Position numbers and translations under genes: made by a program
In this document: one piece after another, positions 1-12,129 of the stretch
Position numbering within the stretch: the stretch's first letter is position 1
Layout of the letters: every line of letters starts with the position of its first letter
From: Nicotiana tabacum
Lineage: Eukaryota; Streptophyta; Magnoliopsida; Solanales; Solanaceae
Direction: 5' to 3'
NCBI RefSeq assembly: GCF_000715075.1
Contig: NC_134101.1
Location: forward strand, 30,669,037-30,733,036
DNA: 64,000 nucleotides
The notes under the pieces: generated by a model
Databases searched by the model: none
What the model was told of the DNA's origin: nothing
What the model saw: the letters and a program-made list of their open reading frames with translations, nothing else

Positions 1-2396
1 ATTGAAGCCAACTCAGTAGTCATAACCAATTATCATTTCCATCAATTTCCGTTACAGCGTGCAACCCACTCTCACAATATATTCACTTTCATTTCCGTTG
101 CGGCGTGCAACCCGCTCTCCAATATATTCATTTTAATCAAGTCCGCTCCTCCAATATATTCATTTTAATCAAGTCTATTGCGGCGTGCAACCCGATCCCC
201 CAATATATTTATATATATCGACTTTTAAATAAGTCTGTTGCGGCGTGCAACCCGATCCTCCAATATGGACTTTTAATAAGTCTGTTGTGGCATGCAACCC
301 GATCCTCCAATATATCCATTTCAATCAATTCTGTTGCGGCATGCAACCCGATCCTCCAATATATCCATTGACCAATTCTTATAGAAAAAATTTCCCCAAT
401 AAATGCAATAATTAATATAAAATTATAAGACAACAAGCATACAATAATTATGATTTAATTATGAAACAAACAATGACAAATAGCAAATTCTTATGGAAGT
501 TAGGGAGAAAATAGGCAGTTTAATATTTAATATGCCAAATGTCAAATAACAATTAAGACACATAATTCAAATAGCATATAACAATTAATGCAGGAATTCA
601 AGAATTAATATTTGACAAAGAATAGAAGAGAAACAATTATTATAATAATTAATTCATGATTTAAAACGATTTATGATTTTCAAGTAATTATGCAAACAAT
701 AAATTTGACGACGTATAGACACTCGCCACCTCGCCTATACGTCGTTCACAGGCATTTCACATAACAAATAGTTTAAGGGTTCTATTCTCTCAAGTCAAGG
801 TTAACCATGACACTTACCTCGCTTTGCAAATTCCAATCAATTACTCGACCATGGCTTTTTCTTTTAAATTTATCCCCAAAAGTTTCAAATCTATCCATAA
901 ATAATTCAATATACTCAATACGAATCATAGGAATTAATTCCATATGAATTTACTAATTTTCCGAATAAAAATTTGAAATTCATTAAAATATTTGACAGTG
1001 GGACCCACGTCTCAAATCTCAGAAAAACTTACGAAATTCGAACACCCATTCCGATACGAGTCCAACCTTACAAAATTTATCAAATTTCGATGCCAAATGG
1101 ACCTTCAAATCTTAAATTTTCGTTTTTGAAAGATTTTATAAAAATTTCAATTTCTTCCATCTAAATCCGAAATAAATGATAAATATAGACTTAGATTTAT
1201 GAAATACAATCATTATATGATAAAGAACACTTACCTAGTTCGAAATAATGAAAAACTCTTTTGAAATGGCCCCTAAACCGAGTTCTAATTGAGGGTTTGT
1301 GAAAAATGGGAAAAATCCCGTTTTGGTTCTGTTTTAAGTCACAGGCGTCAGGTCTTCTTCGCGTTCGCGAAGGGCCTGTCGCGTTCGCGATGAGTAGCAG
1401 CTCGTGGCTTTCACGTTCGCGAGTCATCCTTCGCGTTCGTGAAGGCTTTTTCGCCCCTGGCCTTCGCGTTCGCGTGCCAGTGCACACGCTCGCGTAGAAG
1501 GAGGACTGACCCCTCCTCCGTGCCTCTAAAGCTTCGCGTTCGCGAAGGGTAAAGTCCCCATAGCTTCGCGTTCGCGACCCAATCTTCGCTTTCACGAAGA
1601 AGGAAAATTCAGCCAGCCCAGTTTGCTCTTCGCATTCGCGAGAGTACATTCGCGAATGCGATAAAGGAAATACCAGAAGCCTGAAGTTGCAGAAAACCAG
1701 ATTTTTCTAAGTTCAAAATCATCCCGTATCCTATCCGAAACTCACCCGAGCCCTCGGGACTCCAAACCGAATATGCACACAAGTCCTAAAATATTATACG
1801 AACTTGCTCGCGTGTTCAAATCGCCGAAATAACACCTAGAACTACGAATCGGTCGCCAAATCAAAGAAAATTTTCAAGAAAACTTTAAAACTTATATTTT
1901 TACAACCGGACGTCCGAATCACATCGAATCAACTCCGATTTTCACCAAATTCGGAAGACAAGTCATAAATATTATTGTGGACCTTTACCGAGCTCTGGAA
2001 CCATAATACGGACCCGGGGTCAATAAATCCAACATTGGTAATTTCTTAAAAATCATTAAGCTTTCAAGCTTTTTATTTTTCATCAAAATTCTATATCTCG
2101 GGGTAGGGACCTCGGAATTCGATTCCGGGCATACGCCCAAGTCTCAAATTACGATACGGGCCTACCAAAATTATCAAAATACTGATCCGGATCTGTTTGC
2201 TCAAAATATTGACCAAAGTCAACTCAGTTGAGTTTTAAAGCTCTATTTCACATTTTAATCTATTTTTCACATAAAAACTTTCCGAAAAATTGTACGGACT
2301 GCGCACGCAAGTCGAGAAATGATAAATGATGCTTTTTAAGGTCTTAGAATACATAATTACTTATTAAATTTAAAGATGACATTTTGGGTCATCACA
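1..2396 (-). repeat. Family-1 Ty3/gypsy LTR, truncated by window edge
   Basis: Matches, in the same order, the LTRs of element 1 (21640-24364 and 29608-32399). Position 1 corresponds to about 22222, so some 580 bases of the LTR lie outside the window. The right end reads ...GGGTCATCACA at 2396, the family's sense-strand 5' end TGTGATGACCC. Inside are six copies of a ~55-bp repeat centred on GTGCAACCCG (about 55-355), an 11-bp-stem hairpin (708-745), two antisense splice-donor motifs (near 820 and 1232), and a TTCGCG-word array (about 1354-1665). The 150-codon open frame at 1197-1649 is a by-product of that array. Whether this is a solo LTR cannot be told because the other end is missing. Confidence 0.88.
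55..355. repeat. ~55-bp tandem repeat (GTGCAACCCG unit), six copies
   Basis: Units begin with TTGCGGCGTGCAACCCG and continue with an AT-rich spacer such as ATCCTCCAATATAT. Copy number differs between LTRs of the family: six here, two near 22270-22340, three near 30240-30350, and about seven in the split LTR of element 3 (40910-41030 plus 52080-52335). It is a variable tandem repeat inside the LTR 3' part. Confidence 0.8.
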
Positions 2397-2668
2397 AGAT
2401 TTAGCATATTATGAGGAATAATAGAGGTCAACAACATTGTTCAATACCTGTAGTAAGCCGAATTTCTGAGACAGATAATTGGAAATACTAATCAAAGCTT
2501 TATCATATTAAAGAAATTCTACAGTGTGAAAGACTATAATCTTTTATATCGTCTTTATTAATGACACAACTATCAGTTAAATATTTAATAAGGGACAAAG
2601 ATTCAAACAATAATTTTCAGTATTTATGTCGAAAAGTGAAAGGAATATTTTGAATCAAATAAGAGCTA

Positions 2669-2931
2669 CTCCCTCCGTTCAACTCTAATTTTTCAATTTT
2701 GACTTTACACTCCCTTTTAAGAAAAACTAAATGAAATATTTATTTTACGAATTTACCCATAATAATAATAGTATTTTAAAAAATCTTGGGAAATAATTTG
2801 GAAAATGAGTAGTTAATGATAAGGGTAAAATAGAAAAAAAAGATTGCCTTTATCTTGATTTAGTATAGTGGACAAGTAAAAGTGAAAATATATTTTTAGC
2901 ATATTGAACAAGTAAAAGTAAACGAATAGAG
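2669..2931. mobile_element. Stowaway-like (mariner-type) MITE
   Basis: The left end reads CTCCCTCCGTTCAACT, the hallmark start of plant Stowaway MITEs. The right end reads ...AAACGAATAGAG, whose complement CTCTATTCGTTT partly matches. Both sides are flanked by TA (2667-2668 and 2932-2933), the Stowaway target duplication. Length 263 bp, AT-rich, non-coding. The right terminal repeat is degenerate. Confidence 0.7.
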
Positions 2932-3259
2932 TACATTATACTATTAACTAGTGAAGGTCTGCCCGGGTTAAGCCCGGGCCCAACAATATTTGATATTTCT
3001 AGATATAAAAAAAGAATTAATTTCTTCTTTTCAAAGTTACCCTTGGAGTAAAGAGCTTAGGAGTAGTTTTTTATATTTTGAATGAGCAAATTAAGGTTAA
3101 TATAGTCAATTTCATTGTTAATTAATTCTAAAAGGTAAATTCCTTAATATGTGTGAAAATAGCAAAAAAAATACTTAAAGTGGATCGGAGGAAATATTAT
3201 TTTCCGATGTTGCTTACTTTTGCATTTGAATCCGCCATGGTGGCTCTGGCTATGGTGAT

Positions 3260-3395
3260 AAATTTATGCTATTTGAAACAGGTTGGCCATCTTTTTCAGT
3301 AAATTGGTGAGTAGTCTGCAATTTTGTAAATTTATGCTATTTGCAACAGGTTGGCCATCTTTTTCAGTAAATTGATGAGTAGTCTGAAATTTTAT
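3260..3395. repeat. 68-bp direct tandem duplication
   Basis: The segment starting AAATTTATGCTATTTG at 3260 is repeated with a few differences from 3328, including the shared GGTTGGCCATCTTTTTC core. Two copies only. Confidence 0.75.
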
Positions 3396-5629
3396 GTATA
3401 CGTATTTACTTCAAATGTGAAAACGAAGAATGATTTTATCTCTTTTTGTACCTATGTATGCTATCTTAGTATTTCTGATATCGTACAATATTTGTTAAGG
3501 ATTGACTCATTTTCAAAGATAATTTATTATATATTCAGTTATTAAATAAAATTAAAATATAATAGTACAATAAATTTGATGAAATTTGGAAGTGATTTAA
3601 ATTCAAGCTCTCATATTCGTAGTTGTAACGACCCAACCGATCGGTTTGAGCATTTGCACTTCGCTCGATAGTTTACGGGCGTGAGTAGCTCCGTATGATA
3701 TATTGTGATTTGTGTGAATCGTCGGTTTTGGTTTTCAGGTTATTCGGGACTGATTTGGAAGAATGATTCTCAACTAGGGAGCTTTAAGTTTGAAAGAGTT
3801 GATCAAGTTTGACTTTTTAGTACTTGACCTCGGATTGGAATTTTGATGATTCCGTTAGCTCTGTTGGGTGATTTTGGAGTCTGGATTGTGATTTGGAGAT
3901 CCGTGGTTGAATTTGGCTCGAAATGGCGAAAGTTGAAATTTTGGAATGTTTGACCGGGAGTGAACTTTTTAATACCGGGGTCGGATTTCGATTTCGGAAG
4001 TTGGATCAGGTCCGTAATATCGAATGTGACTTGTGTGCAAAATTTGAGGTCAATCGGACGTGATTTGATAGGTTTAGGCATCAGTTGTGGAAGTTTGAAG
4101 TTTCAAAGTTTATTGAATTCGAATTACGGTGTAATTCGTCGTTCCGATGTTGTTATGTTTGTTTTGAGGCCTCGAGTAGGTCTGTGTTATGTTATGGGAC
4201 TTGTTGGTATGTTTGGATGTGGTCCCGAGAGGCCCGGGTGAGTTTCGGACGGGTTTCGGGCTATTTTCTTTCCTTCATTCTTCACTGCTGGTTCTGCTGA
4301 TGTCTAGTGCACCCAGTGTTCTTCGCGATCGCGGACTGAGGGATGCGATCGCGTAAGGGAAAAATTGAGACTGAGTGTTTCTTCATCGCGTTCGCGAATA
4401 TAGGTCCGCGTCGCATAGGTTACTGCAAATCGATCATCGCGTTCGCATAGGTGTGCACGCGTTCGCATTGTAGAGCTGAGCTGGGCAGGTCTTCATGGCT
4501 TCTTCATCGCGTTCGCGAGCCTGGGGCTGCGTTCGTGTAGGTTCTTTTCAAGACTGAGTAGTTGGTGCTTCGCGATCGCATAGCTTATTACGCGATCGCG
4601 ATTCATGATTCGCTTAGTGATTATGAAGCTATTTTGAGGGTTTCGACCATTTTTGCATTTGGGAGCTATGGAGCTCGGATTGAGGCGATTCTTGAAGCAA
4701 TTTTTACCTTATGGATTGGGGTAAGTGTTCTCTACTCAGTTTTAGTTATATTTCACGAATCTATCTTCGATTCTAGCGTTTGGTTGATGAATTTTAAAGA
4801 GAAAATTGGGGGTTTTGGCCTAAAGTTTCATAATATGATTTTTTGGTGTTTTGAACATCGATTTGGAGTCAGAGTTGAGTGAAAATAGTATGGTTGGATT
4901 CGTAATTGAATGGGTTCGGATTTTGTGAGTTTTATCGTGTTCCGAGGCGTGGGCCCGAGTGTGATTTTTGTCCGGTTTTGAGTTTTGATTGAGGAATCAA
5001 TCTTTATCATTTGGAATTGTTTCCTTGGGATGTATTTGATGTATTTGAGTTGCTTTTGGCTAGTTTTGAGCCGTTCGGAGGTCGCTACGCGCGTCATGAC
5101 ATCTTTGGAGCATCGCTTGGCTTGCTCGGCATTTGGTATTGACTTGTTTGAGGTAAGTAACTCTTTAAAATTTAGTGCTGAGGGTATAAAACCTCGAAAT
5201 ACGTATTATGTGATTGCTATTGAGGTGACACACATGCTAGGTGACGGGCGTGTGGGCGTGCACCAAGTGAATTGGGACTCTGTTGTTTTCATGGAATTGT
5301 ATAGTAGTCCTATTTTGCTAATATCTGTATTTTCACCATGCGATAAAGTAAATGAGCTGTCAATCATGCTAGATATTATGTTTAGGTTTTATGCCGATAC
5401 TGTTGGAACCCATAGTGGTCGTTTCTTGCTGTCATTTCACTGATTTCATTGATATTTCATACTCAGTCATATTAATGCATTCATATCATATCTGAATCTC
5501 AATTGTTATTTATTGATACATCATATCAGTGTTGTCGGGCTAGTTTCATGACATTGTGAGCCCGTGAGTGAGACTGAAGAGATTGATGTCTGAGTGAGGC
5601 CGGGGGCCTTTGTGAGGATATTAATACCA

Positions 5630-5713
5630 TAGCACGTGAGTTGACCGTGCAGCACGTGAGTTGTCCGTGCGGATCCTGATATTGATATTATAGCACGTGA
5701 GTTGTCCGTGCGG
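5630..5713. repeat. CACGTG-bearing 20-bp repeats, LTR E left copy
   Basis: Units read AGCACGTGAGTTGTCCGTGC. Two sit in tandem and a third lies after a spacer. Each holds a perfect CACGTG (G-box core) and is an imperfect inverted repeat (GCACG...CGTGC). The other LTR carries more copies (14219-14345). Confidence 0.8.
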
Positions 5714-6555
5714 ATTATAGCGCTTGGGCTGTAGGAGCTCCTCCAGAGTCTGTACACCCCTAGTGAGCGTGGTTGATTATATTGAGGGATGGATCTTCCT
5801 TGTACATGGATCTTGTCCGAAGCATTTATATACTTGGAGATGGATCTTCTCCATGGGCCGGATTGGCCTTCCTCGGTACTGAGTGACTGATGGTCAGTGA
5901 TGTATATATTCCGGGATGGATCTTCCCTGGGCCGTACGGGCCATATATAGTACAAAGTGGTTGAGCATGATGAGTGAAAAGTGTGGGACAGTGAGATTGA
6001 GTACTCTGAGAGTGTGGGTACATGATTCATCTCTGAGATACATGGCATTGGCATGCACACATGACATACATGTATTGAGATGCATTTTTTCTCATGCTGT
6101 ACGGTATCACGTCATTCATCACTTTTTACATACATTGATATGTGGGCATAGAGAGGTATTTCATACTTGCTATCTGGAAAGAAAATGAAACATCTTATTT
6201 ATTATGGAAAGGATATTTGAAAAAATTATAATTTTCAAGCTTACTCGTATTTTTGGCATTTTCAGTAAAAGATTTGAGTTTCACTAAGATACTTGAAAAG
6301 CATGACTATTTTCTGAAACTATGAACGAGCCGAGCATTTTACTTCTGAGATACATCTTTTATTACTTGTATTATGCTGTTATGAACTATTGTGGGATATT
6401 GGTATTAGACCAGATCTTGTGTTAGCTCGTCACTACTTTCAACATAAGGTTAGATTTATTACTTACTGAGTACATGGGGTCGGTTGTACTCATACTACAC
6501 TTCTGCACCTTGCGTGCAGATGTTGATTGCTGATGTTGCTGTGTTCGATGGGAGC

Positions 6556-7949
6556 AAATATTAGTTTGTTCGGTCATATTTAATCCATTATCTTTGGAAA
6601 TATCATTAAACTTCGGTTCGAGCACCAGTCTATAAATTACCTTCAAGATATTTCTCAAATCAGGGTTTGCATCCGCATTATAGGAACGACTCAAATAAAG
6701 GGTCCTGGCTTTCCTAATATCATTCTTTCTACCATTAAGGTAACGGATACAAATCATTTAATATTAATTTTTATATTCTGTATAATGACTCACGAAACAG
6801 TCTATGTATCGCTCACCCAGCGCCAAACTGGTGGTAGCCTAAATCTATTTAAGCTAAATAGTGTAGGTATATTAATTACAGGGTGATCGGGTTTTATTTC
6901 CTATAGATTTCGAGATATGTTAGTATATTTTCTTGCAAGACCCGTTCGGATAAGGGAAAACTCCAGAGATTGCTTCGAAATAAGATCCTTGCGTTGACCT
7001 TTTCCTAAGCTAGAACCGGGGGAGGATGAGAGGAAAAGGGGATCAAAATGTCCCATCAATAAAGTGAGGGCTTTCCATTTTTCCTCCCTCCCCCTCACTC
7101 CCCCTTTTTCAATAAATAAGCCCCGCGAGCCCCTCTCTGTTAAGGAAGGAAATGAAATAATCTTAATTTTATGACAAATTCGGTCCGATGGCTGTTCTCC
7201 ACTAACCACAAGGATATAGGGACTCTTTATTTCATCTTCGGTGCCATTGCTGGAGTGATGGGCACATGCTTCTCAGTACTGATTCGTATGGAATTAGCAC
7301 GACCCGTCGATCAAATTCTTGGTGGGAATCATCAACTTTATAATGTTTAATAACGGCTCACGCTTTTTTAATGATCTTTTTTATGGTTATGCCGGCGATG
7401 ATAGGTGGATCTGGTAATTAGTCTGTTTCGATTCTGATAGGTGCGCCTGACATGGCATTTCCATGATTAAATAAAATTTCATTCTGGTTGTTGCCTCCAA
7501 GTCTCTTGCTCCTATTAAGCTCAGCCTTAGAAGAAGTGGGTAGCGGCACTGGGAGTCACTTCTTTAATATGGTTCAGTAAATAGGAATCCCAGTAATACA
7601 GTAAACATTGGAAGAACATAGGAATATGGGTCCATATAGGAATGAAGAAAGGGCATGATAGGCTAGTTTGATTCCAAGTCAAGCAGCAGGGCATGATCAG
7701 TCTTATCGGGTTTTTCTCATTCTTTGAACACATTTCATCCTTGGTAGGAGGGTATAATACAGGGTATGAAGAAAGGTATCTGCTTAGACGAGGCTTTACC
7801 CCATTATCAGGGTTCGTACAATAATTTTGGTCAAAAAAGTTTGGCTTTTGCATTTCATTTTCTACCCGGTCAATCTAAGTTTTTACTTAAAGAGTTAGAG
7901 TATTGTAGTGTTAAAATGGAAAAACTGACCATATACTGCAACAACAACC
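6556..7949. other. 1394-bp insert in LTR E with mitochondrial cox1 piece
   Basis: The junctions come from comparing the two LTRs. GATGGGAGC|TGGATTGAAG is continuous at 15112-15128 but split here at 6555 and 7950. There is no target duplication and no terminal repeats, so it does not look like a transposon. The middle (7171-7553) is clear mitochondrial cox1. The purine/pyrimidine-rich stretch 6940-7170 directly upstream is probably the mitochondrial 5' flank. I do not recognise 6556-6900 or 7554-7949. It is best read as organelle DNA, possibly several pieces, captured during break repair. Confidence 0.75.
7171..7553 (+). pseudogene. cox1: Mitochondrial cytochrome c oxidase subunit 1 fragment (NUMT)
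   Basis: Starting at ATG 7171 the translation reads [17 protein letters not shown] and continues through [20 protein letters not shown], the conserved N-terminus of plant COX1, the haem-copper oxidase catalytic subunit of the inner mitochondrial membrane. It covers about the first 128 codons of a roughly 525-residue protein. A one-base loss near 7347 (ATGTTTAATAACGG where the gene has one more T) shifts the frame after LYN. Further on, a tryptophan codon has become TAG (near 7419). The match ends at about 7553, followed by unrelated sequence. It lies inside an LTR, lacks any nuclear targeting sequence and cannot be functional. Confidence 0.95.
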
Positions 7950-8245
7950 TGGATTGAAGATGTACCTGCGTCCCGGTTGTAGCTGCCCCTTGTTCGTGGT
8001 AGCTTTAGATCTATAAAACTCTATTTATGTACTTTTCAAACAGACGATGTATTTATTTTATTTCAGCTTTGTAAATTCTATTCTTAGAAGCTGTACTACC
8101 AGTCCTTAGGGAATGTATAAGATTCAGATATTTCATTACTTAATCGCTTTATTAATTGTTATTGGAATTGGTTAGAGGTTAATTGGCTTACCTAGTGGGT
8201 TGGGTTAGGTGCTATCACGACTAGTGGATTTGAGATCGTGACAGT

Positions 8246-8257
8246 TGGTATCAGAGC
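8246..8257 (+). other. Primer binding site, element E
   Basis: TGGTATCAGAGC begins two bases after the LTR end GTGACA. It is the standard plant primer site complementary to the 3' end of initiator tRNA-Met, used to start minus-strand cDNA synthesis. It fixes the + orientation of the element. Confidence 0.93.
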
Positions 8258-11200
8258 CCTAGATTCATAGGTTCTACAAGTCATGAGCAAATGTCTAGTA
8301 GAATCTTGCGGATCGGTATGATGACGTCCATACCTATCTTCGAGAGGCTACATGACATTTAGGATATACTTCCCATCTTTCTTTCCTTATCGTACGGCAT
8401 TGATTCAGCTTGAAGCGTAACCCTTTAAATTTCTTCCACGCATTCGTATGCGCATGTAAGCGCTCGGTATCAATTGTGTGCCGACAGCTTATGATTCCAT
8501 GGATGAGATGCGAGATGTGATTTTGGCGTGCTGATGATGGGCCAGTCTGAAAGACTTGAGGTCAGGTTTTGTCTGTAACTTGAACACGAAGATTTCAATT
8601 GTGTGAGCACGTGCTTTTAGGACTCATAGGTCCGTTGGTGTCCCTATTAGTGGAATTTGTGATTGGATGACTGTGTGGTGAGTATGATGAGACTGCAAGA
8701 TGTGTTCAGATTGTTCGAATGTGACGAGAAGAGTTTACTTGAGATATAGCAAGGACTATGGGGTGTCTGCTTTCTATCTTGATTTAGCATATGGTCTCGA
8801 GTTATAGGTGTGCTGAGGGATCTCTCATGCTGTTTAGTTATGGAGTAATGTAGACTCTCATGTCTTGTTGATGAGTTCAGAATCAAAAAGATTAAGTGAT
8901 TGCGTAGTAGTCGTGACTGTGGAAGGGTATATGGAGATGTCAGTTTGAGGCAAAGTAGGTGGGTTGTCTCCTATGAGGTGTCCTGAGGTTGTGTGATCCT
9001 TATGATGTTTTGTAGAGAGTTCTCCTTTACCAATAAATGATATTTGTGCGATTTGCGTTTGGATCGGTTGTAACAGTTGATCTGACTATCACGAGGATGA
9101 ATGCAAGATTTGTAGATGATTTGAGGTATCATATGGTTTGTGTTACTTGAGCTTACGAAGGATTTAGTTGAATTTTAGTGCGAGATTCTACCAGTAATAG
9201 AGTATGAGTATCATGATGTTATCGAGTGTTTTGTTCTGTGGCTTTGAGCCAAGTGGGGGAGTCTGCTATCGACGAGTTGATTGCACGATTATGTGTTGTA
9301 TTGGTTTCGGTTCAGGGTATACTGGTGAATCAGTTATGACCTGTAGAGGTCGAGATCGAGGATGACTCAGGTAAAGGAATTCGGAATACAGGTTGTATTA
9401 CACTCTATGGGTATATGGGAATCATAAAATAATTGAGTAGTTATTCGTAAAGGGTGTAGTGTACATGCAGTAGGAATCTGCTCAGTTGCTTAGGAGTGTA
9501 GGTTACTCCCTTGGGTGTTGATGTGCTAATGGGCACGAGTCGTTCAGTCCGTTTGGTAGGTTTAATTGAGATTTGAGTAGAGTGGATGGCTCTCGAGAAT
9601 GGTTCTGATGGATTCAAGAATTATATGTAGCGATTTGGAATTTTCAAGATTTTTATATGGCTAGAAACTGAGAGTTACATTGGATGGTGTCGAGACTTGT
9701 GGCATTTTTATACCGTTGTGGATTATGCATTTCAGCATCAAGAAGGTGAAGGAAACAGTTTTAGGTTCACATAAGGTCTCCTTAGAGTGGGTGTCGCGGT
9801 TGTGGTGCTTTGGGGTGCTTAAGAGGGAAGTCAGTGGCTTATGGGCCTTAGGGCGTTGTGGTTTTATACTAGGGTCTCTTGTGTGGTGAATTTTGGTTAA
9901 GGGTCGTGGTGTTCCAGCAAGGAGAAGTATCAATTTAAAGGCAATTTGGAAGGGACTTAGAGAAATAAGACAGCATGGTAGTAGGTTGGATTAGCACAGT
10001 AATAGATATAATCGGTTCTTTAGGTACCTACGATGTGGCTAATATCCACAGGTGTTTCGTGGCAATGCTCTTGGGTTTTGGCGACTTGTGTGACTGGGTT
10101 GAGTTAGAGAGATTCGGTTTTGATAGCTTATTTATGTGCAAATGGATTTCAAAGAGTTCTCAATGATTTTTACCACAGTTAAAGGAGTATATTTTCTACC
10201 GACGTGAGGAATATGTTGCATATTGGGATTTTCTCCGGGATGAGATCAAATGGAAGGTTTCTGACTGATCGGGTATGTATTCTGCTTGGGACTCAGAGTT
10301 GATTATGAGATTCTTGTACTCCTCACCGGATGGCATGGTATATGCGGTATAGTGTGGGATTGAAATTTGTATGTACAAGGTCACATGTCAGTTTGGAAGT
10401 GAAGGGCATAGATTCCTAGGCAGCATGGACGGGTTCAGATGACTAGGTAACTGATATTACTAATCGGTATGGCTTGATGAGAGTATACATTTCAGAAGGG
10501 GCAATGTGTTTTGATTTATGGATACTTCACGGGTACTGCGACACTCTCCTGGTTGATCGACTGTTGGTATTCAAATATTGCTATGTGGCACGGAAGAATT
10601 TTAGAAGTATTCCTTGTGGGATGATCGTGTATGACGGATGTGTTAGACATTCTGGCGGTGGAGTTGGGATCAAATATGGTGATTCGTGTGTTCTATGAAT
10701 TTTGAGATTGGGAGTTTTGTGGAGAAGATTGTTTCATGGATGTGGACTGTGAAGTTGTGGCCGAAGCTAGCCAGATGATAGAATGCGTTATGATTCAGTC
10801 ATTGTGGACTTTCAGATATTATTTATCTATATGTGGGTGACTAGAGCAGATTTGGGAGTCCATTGGTAGGCCCAATTAGGATGTGTATTCTATACCGAGC
10901 CGGATTGGTTGGCTCTATACTGCTATTGTTGAGGGATGTTCCATTCGGTTATTGTTGAGCTTATTCGTGTTCTGAAATGATCTGTGATTTACTCTTCTAT
11001 ACTACGAGAAGTTGTGATTCGTTGGTTATATACACATATGGTGCGGTTTTATTGGGGGCCTTATAGCGGAATTTGAGCGAGATGAGTATTTGGGTATTGC
11101 ATGATTGATTACGTATTGGTTATGTCCTTTCGAGTTTTGGGTGGCATTGTGTCATTGGCGTCTCCTTGGTTATGGTAATGCACTTTGGGTACTTGATGTC

Positions 11201-12115
11201 GAATTATGCGTGGTTATTGATTTTGAGTATGGTGGCTCGAGGTGTCTCATATGGGCCAGTGCTTGGATGGGATCACGCATTGCGGCAGAATTATGTTGAG
11301 ATATGATCCTTTGTGTTAGATTCGCGTGCTATGATTCTACGGTGTGTGATGGGTTCTTAGCATCGCGTTGTGGTGTTACCCGTTGAGCTTGCAGGACAGT
11401 TCTCTTGTTTGAGTGGTTTTCGTGATTGAGTACATTTGGATTATTGCTTATTGGTGCACGGATTGCACAGGTTATGTCTTCAGATTATATTGATGTGTCA
11501 TGTAACTAGAGTGGTCGTGTTGGATGTGATGAGGTCATTGGACCTAGGATGGATACTATCGGAATAGATTACAACATGGTTGAAAGGATAATATCGAAAG
11601 TCGGCTTAGAAATTTGTTATAGTTCTTGTTGAAGGAGAGGGAGTTCCATGACTTGTTGATCTGATGACTGGTTATGAGTTTTCGCGTGTTTCTTTCATCA
11701 TCGGTAGTGTACGAAGGTTTTAGGATGAGGTTTGATTTGACATGAGGTTATTACCGGAATTGGGTTGTTTTGGACCGCTATTGTGATTAGAAATCATTGT
11801 TATGAGTATTGGAGTTATGCGGTATATCATGTGATTACATCTTGGGTTATGGATATGGCTTGATACAGCTTGTTCAGACTTATACAGAGTGTTGATGCGA
11901 GATTCTGATCTTATAGAAAGTTCTGGATGCTGGGAATTGGATTCTAAGGCTTATGGGCCAGGTTGAATTAAGGAAATCTCAGTTATGTTATGTTATCAGA
12001 CCTATATGGGATAGGGTGACGTGAGATCACCCCCGGGTATGTGCATGGCAAGGTTATGCGTCGGTTTGATAGCTTTGAGAACAACCCTGGACACGTTTGA
12101 GGACGAACGTATGTT

Positions 12116-12129
12116 TAAATGAGGGAGAA
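12116..12129 (+). other. Polypurine tract, element E
   Basis: AAATGAGGGAGAA lies immediately before the right LTR start TGTAACG. It would prime plus-strand DNA synthesis. Confidence 0.85.

Larger units (their letters stand above)
2397..3623. other. AT-rich flank, no gene seen
   Basis: Between the family-1 LTR and element E. It contains the Stowaway-like MITE at 2669-2931 and a 68-bp tandem duplication from 3260. A CCCGGGTTAAGCCCGGG palindrome is at about 2962-2979. No open frame longer than 64 codons and no recognised domain. Confidence 0.6.
3624..8243 (+). repeat. 5' LTR of element E (with 1.39-kb insert)
   Basis: Starts TGTAACGACCC and ends GATCGTGACA directly before the primer site. It aligns along its length with 12130-15420 except for the insert at 6556-7949, an ~80-bp stretch near 6330-6420 absent from the other LTR, and a ~60-bp loss in the GCGATCGCG array near 4600 where the other copy keeps more units. 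It shows a GCGATCGCG/TTCGCG word array (4318-4612), a degenerate TATGAA at the TATA position (4622), splice-donor-like GG|GTAAGTG at 4721 and GAG|GTAAGTAA at 5153, CACGTG tandem units (about 5630-5713), and the CTGCAC/GTGCAG hairpin (about 6502-6520). Confidence 0.85.
8244..12129 (+). other. Interior of element E, no coding capacity seen
   Basis: 3.9 kb between primer site and purine tract. The leader after the primer site is arranged like other plant gypsy leaders. No gag zinc knuckle, DPGST-type protease, YxDD reverse transcriptase or integrase HHCC/DDE pattern appears on either strand. Short open frames (9661-9933, 9680-9889, 10474-10698 and others) have no recognised family and overlap on opposite strands, so I treat them as chance. 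Confidence 0.65.

Noticed and set aside
1197..1649. 150-codon minus-strand open frame
   Set aside because: It runs through the TTCGCG word array of an LTR. The protein is a low-complexity RTR repeat, and equivalent frames are not kept in other copies.
4985..5443. 152-codon + strand frame, with a 164-codon counterpart at 13538-14032
   Set aside because: Same frame in both LTRs of E, but it starts across the splice-donor region and carries many apparent non-synonymous differences. No domain seen. I would reconsider if other copies keep it open.
5521..6060. 179-codon minus-strand frame, with a counterpart at 14272-14661
   Set aside because: It lies antisense in LTR E, differs in length between the two LTRs and has no recognised motif. 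The duplication is simply the LTR pair.
6900..7209. 102-codon minus-strand frame upstream of cox1
   Set aside because: Opposite strand to cox1 across its probable mitochondrial 5' flank, with no recognised product.
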